In this document: piece after piece, positions 62,980-64,000 of the stretch
Layout: every line of letters begins with the position of its first letter
Position numbering within the stretch: the first letter of the stretch is position 1
Origin: Burhinus oedicnemus
Lineage: Eukaryota; Chordata; Aves; Charadriiformes; Burhinidae
Direction of reading: 5' to 3'
Assembly: GCA_008921705.1 (NCBI GenBank)
Contig: VFFE01006811.1
Location: 39,654 to 103,653 of the forward strand
Length of the DNA: 64,000 bases
Translations under genes and position numbers: made by a program
Notes under the pieces: model-generated
Told to the model about the DNA's origin: nothing
Seen by the model: the letters and a program-made list of their open reading frames with translations, nothing else
The model's database searches: none

Positions 62980-63120
62980 CACGCGGGTTTGCCTGCTCAG
63001 ATCACACTGCAAGGGTCAGAACTGCTCCGACTCCGACGCCGAGCCGGAGGGCCCGACTCTGTCCTGGCACACGTGACGCAACCTGCAGTAACTGCGCTTA
63101 GCTGTAAATCTCACACGCAC
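62980..63120. other. CpG-rich patch with a CACGTGAC E-box
   Basis: Roughly a dozen CpG in 140 bp, the densest in the window, centred on CTCCGACTCCGACGCCGAGC (about 63028-63047). A perfect CACGTG core lies at 63070-63075, extended to CACGTGAC, the preferred form for USF/MiT-family bHLH-ZIP factors. It is too short to be called a CpG island. It could be an enhancer or a small promoter, and transcription is not shown by the sequence. Confidence 0.3.
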
Positions 63121-63982
63121 CAAATCAGAACTAGAAGGAAACTGTACACCACCTTGTATGCTTTGGGTTAATACAGGCATGATTAAAAATCAGCTGCAAA
63201 GCAGAGTCTGACTTATTTGTCCTCATCCCTGTGTCAGCCAGTAAAACACACAGCCTGGAAAGAAGCGTCTTGCGTCTTGCATACTTTTCGTTTCACTCAC
63301 AGGGCTGATTCATGCCAGTAAATATTGAAACCCCACCTCATAGTTTGGAGAAGTAATTTCCATTCCATGAGTTTTGCTCGAAGCTAATACATGCTATTAC
63401 AAAACATCTAAAGTAAAACTTTAACCATTTCACTCGGCCCAGCTGTGAAGTTCAAACTGCTTTTTAAAGTTAATTATCGTGCTCTGACCTGCACATATGC
63501 ACATGTTAAATACAAATAAATCAATATGGCATGCTTATTCTTGTTTCAATTTGCTTTTTGTTTTTAAAATTAGCATACTCTTGCCTTGCCTAACAGATAT
63601 ACGAGTGCGATGGTATCTCACAGATTAAAGTTTTGCGTTTGTCTCTTTGTAGTTCATTTGCTATTTTATAAACCCAAAGTCCTTGAGGGAGTGTCGGAAA
63701 GCCCCATAATTTTCCTCAATGTTCCATTTTACCTTTTTATCTCAGATGTAGCTAGCACATGTGAAAAAGAAATGCAGATAGCCAGATGGCTCCCCAGTGT
63801 CCATGCATAAAACAGCACTGACAAACACAAGTGACTTTAACTAATGCTGATGTCGATTCATGCTTGAGCATATTCTTTTTGCTGTCTTTTTCTAATGCTG
63901 TATTAGGAGCATGCATTTGTGATCTTACCTAGAAGATTGTTATTCTGAATTTTAAGAAGAAAAAGCAGAACATCATACTACC

Positions 63983-64000
63983 TTTTTTTTTTTTTTTTTT
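63983..64000. repeat. Poly-T run cut by the window end
   Basis: At least 18 T, continuing beyond the window. It could be the start of a minus-strand retroposon's A-tail or a simple repeat. Confidence 0.85.

Larger units (their letters stand above)
60133..64000. other. Unique sequence to the window end, no gene seen
   Basis: No exon or transposon was recognised. It contains poly-T at 60811-60826, an AAAAC-type repeat at 62784-62802, a CpG-rich patch at about 62980-63120, and terminal poly-T from 63983. Open frames are at most 98 codons (62875-63171, plus), and that one owes its openness to the GC-rich patch. Confidence 0.5.

Noticed and set aside
1..64000. CRISPR array, operon, prophage or integrated viral gene
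   Set aside because: There are no regularly spaced direct repeats, no operon-like gene packing, and no gag, pol, env or other viral protein signature. The only reverse transcriptase is of the CR1 LINE type.

Overview
This window looks like nuclear DNA from a bird. It contains six fragments of CR1, the non-LTR retrotransposon that dominates avian genomes, with CR1-type 3' ends (a GATGATCTTTAAGG-like stretch, then CCTTCCAACC, then a terminal ATTCTATG-type octamer). No other TE class is evident, transposon density is low, and the rest is AT-rich unique sequence with microsatellites. Two runs of N show that this is a draft assembly. A crocodilian or turtle source cannot be formally excluded, but the low repeat density favours a bird. 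The species cannot be read from the sequence.

No host protein-coding gene, tRNA, rRNA or CRISPR array could be supported. The open frames outside transposons are short, overlap on both strands, match no family I recognise, and have lengths expected by chance in 64 kb of AT-rich DNA. The window is best read as a gene desert or the inside of a very large intron.

Layout: 1-3118 unique; 3119-3663 CR1 copy 1 (minus); 3664-7144 unique; 7145-7696 CR1 copy 2 (plus); about 7.7-24.6 kb unique, holding a 26-bp perfect palindrome (10.67 kb), a 100-nt homopurine run (11.7 kb) and two perfect or near-perfect tandem duplications (13.67 and 14.07 kb); 24.6-24.76 kb an N gap inside a TTCC microsatellite; 24.8-33.9 kb unique; 33.9-35.35 kb a cluster of microsatellites; 35.35-43.37 kb unique with a CpG-richer patch near 41.3 kb; 43.38-44.68 kb CR1 copy 3 (plus), the only copy reaching the reverse transcriptase core; 45.3 kb a poly-T/N/poly-C gap; 47.5 kb an older, diverged CR1/L3-like fragment (minus); 49.88-50.58 kb CR1 copy 4 (minus); 52.54-52.80 kb a diverged CR1 copy 5 (plus); 55.3 kb a (TTA)23 array; 59.62-60.13 kb CR1 copy 6 (minus), nearly identical to copy 2; 60.1-64 kb unique with a CpG-rich patch near 63.05 kb, ending in poly-T.

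The only proteins that can be named are remnants of the CR1 ORF2 polyprotein. All are 5'-truncated, and most are broken by frameshifts, deletions or a lost catalytic residue. No set of genes here works together. I found no convincing evidence of an undescribed biological system. The most notable items are the palindrome, the paired tandem duplications, the inverted near-identical CR1 pair, and the open frame kept in the old CR1/L3-like fragment.
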